This document shows, piece after piece, positions 40,400 through 64,000 of a stretch of DNA of 64,000 nucleotides. Each line of letters begins with the position of its first letter. Position 1 is the first letter of the stretch. The stretch covers positions 860,001-924,000 of the forward strand of contig JAOTON010000477.1 of assembly GCA_034440635.1 (NCBI GenBank), in the 5' to 3' direction. Source of the DNA: Lepas anatifera (Eukaryota; Arthropoda; Thecostraca; Lepadidae). A program made the position numbers and the translations under genes. The notes beneath the pieces are model-generated. The model made no database searches. It was not told where the DNA came from and was given only the letters and a program-made list of their open reading frames with translations.

Positions 40400-41115
40400 G
40401 ACATGCCCCCAGGGGCCTTAGTAGAGAGCACCACGGCGACGCCAGACACAACTTGTGACGTCAGCACGTCGGCGCGGCGTCAGCTGGCATCTCGTCGGTA
40501 TCGACGACACGCGACCTTGGAGGTCGGTGGGCGGTCGGAACTGGGGCCGGGGAGGGGCGCGGGAGGCCGGATGCGGCCTCTCGCGCCGACGCGACGCCGG
40601 GGCAAACGCCCCCGGTGAAATGACGCAGTGAGACGGGAGGGGCTGGCGGAGCGAGCGAGGCGACAGCCGCCCGGGTGGTCAGTCAGTCGGTACTGCTGCT
40701 GCTGGACGGAGGTGAACAGGCTGCGTGGACCCGAGCCCTCCGCAAACGAGAGGCTAGTTGTCAGTTGATGCTCTCCTCGACAGAGCTGAGCCCAGTAGTG
40801 TGATCAACAAAGTTTGTTTCGTCAAACACAAGGATCACGGTTTTATTTCGCCAGCGCGTCTGAGACCTGTGCAGCACAAGGTCGAGGAGTACTCAGGGTG
40901 CAGATTGCCGAGAGCGGTGCTGTCGTGGTTGACACAGAACCAGAATACATCCGCTGATAAACAACCAGTGCGCAAGCGGCAGAGAGATTTCGTCAGCCGG
41001 CCGGTAGACTGGCGACACCGGGAGCTCCCGTCCGTCAGCCAGCTTTTCAAACTTGCAGCAGCGCCGCCGCGACAGTGAGCAGTGTGCACCGGTGCTCCAC
41101 TCACCTCCAGCAGCG
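40400..41115 (+). promoter_or_regulatory. CpG-rich promoter and 5' leader of the ASPG-like gene
   Basis: The GC content and CpG density rise sharply from about 40430 to 41115. A perfect CRE, TGACGTCA, lies at 40456-40463. GGTCAGTCAGTCGG at 40677-40690 is initiator-like. A short upstream frame ATG...TGA lies at 40768-40803. The exact start of transcription cannot be fixed from sequence alone. Confidence 0.55.
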
Positions 41116-63469
<22,354 letters not shown>

Positions 63470-63492
<23 letters not shown>

Positions 63493-64000
63493 GTGAGAGG
63501 GAGAGGGGTGGCCCTTATCATGGTAACGGCCACTATCGGTGAGAGGGAGAGGGAGGGAGATGGGTAGGCCTGATCATGGCGCCGGCCACTCTCGGTGAGA
63601 GGGAAAGGGAGGCAGATTGGTAGGCCTGATCATGATAACGGCCACTATCGGTGAGAGGAAAGGGAGGCAGATGGGTAGGCCTGATCATGGTAGCGGCCAC
63701 TATCGGTGAAAAAATAATGAGAGAGAGAGAGGGGAGAGATAGAGGGGGAGAAAGAGAGGGAGAGAGAGAGAGTGTGTGTGAAAGAGCAAAGAGAGGGAGG
63801 GAGGGGGAGAGGGAAGGATGGAGGGAGAGAGGGGCAGGCTTGGTCATGGTAACGGCCACTCTCGGTGAGAGGGAGAGGGAGAGAGAGAGGGGCAGACCTG
63901 GTCATTGTAATAGCCACTCTCGGTGAGAGGGAAAGGGAGAGAAAGGGACAGACCTGGTCATGGCGCCGACCACTCTCGGTGAGAAGGAAAGGGAGGAAGA
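63470..64000. repeat. 45-56-bp minisatellite made of the ASPG exon 10 donor
   Basis: About eight copies of CTGATCATGGCGCCGGCCAC plus TCTCGGTGAGAGG, the last codons of exon 10 with its splice donor, separated by GA-rich spacers. A (GA)n block lies at 63715-63835. The array runs to the window edge. Confidence 0.9.

Noticed and set aside
40758..41078. 106-codon frame in the ASPG leader
   Set aside because: It has no ATG start (begins at TTG), is in another frame, and looks like GC-rich 5' leader.

Overview
This is a eukaryotic nuclear window with spliced genes, GT-AG introns, GC-rich coding exons in AT-richer introns, abundant microsatellites and many nested transposons. The mix of Penelope-like, RNase H-bearing non-LTR, hAT, piggyBac-like and long-TIR elements fits an invertebrate animal. 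A marine arthropod such as a crustacean is my guess, but nothing in the sequence fixes the species.

Gene 1 runs leftwards. Six exons between 22927 and 6085 encode the first 260 residues of an acid ceramidase / N-acylethanolamine amidase family hydrolase (ASAH1-like). They include a signal peptide, the AVPxYxINLDLPP segment and the nucleophile cysteine in FTVCTS. The last third was not found and probably lies beyond position 1. Intron 1 (about 13.5 kb) holds a 5'-truncated non-LTR retrotransposon, a 34-bp minisatellite and a 7.76-kb hAT-type element (14751-22506, perfect 8-bp target duplication) that is itself stuffed with GC-rich minisatellites.

Gene 2 runs rightwards. Ten exons between 41116 and 63492 encode 547 residues of a type I L-asparaginase with C-terminal ankyrin repeats (ASPG-like). 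The gene runs off the right edge. A small single-exon secreted cysteine-rich protein lies at 36851-37237. A weaker terminal-exon candidate sits near 26776-26967.

The intergenic block 23.3-40 kb is mostly mobile DNA. The best part is a set of nested insertions at 30840-35724: a hAT element (perfect 8-bp duplication) contains a 3.3-kb long-inverted-repeat element (9-bp duplication), which contains a piggyBac-like element at TTAA. The empty site of that last insertion is preserved in the opposite arm. Five copies of a ~450-bp TTAA-flanked MITE and four hAT MITEs with 7/8 or 8/8 target duplications are also present.

The most unusual pattern is that three minisatellites are built from copies of functional gene boundaries. 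One repeats the ASAH1-like start-codon region (43-bp units), one the 3' splice acceptor of ASPG exon 8 (64-bp units), and one the 5' splice donor of ASPG exon 10 (about 45-56-bp units). Stretches not listed hold no gene or repeat I could recognise.
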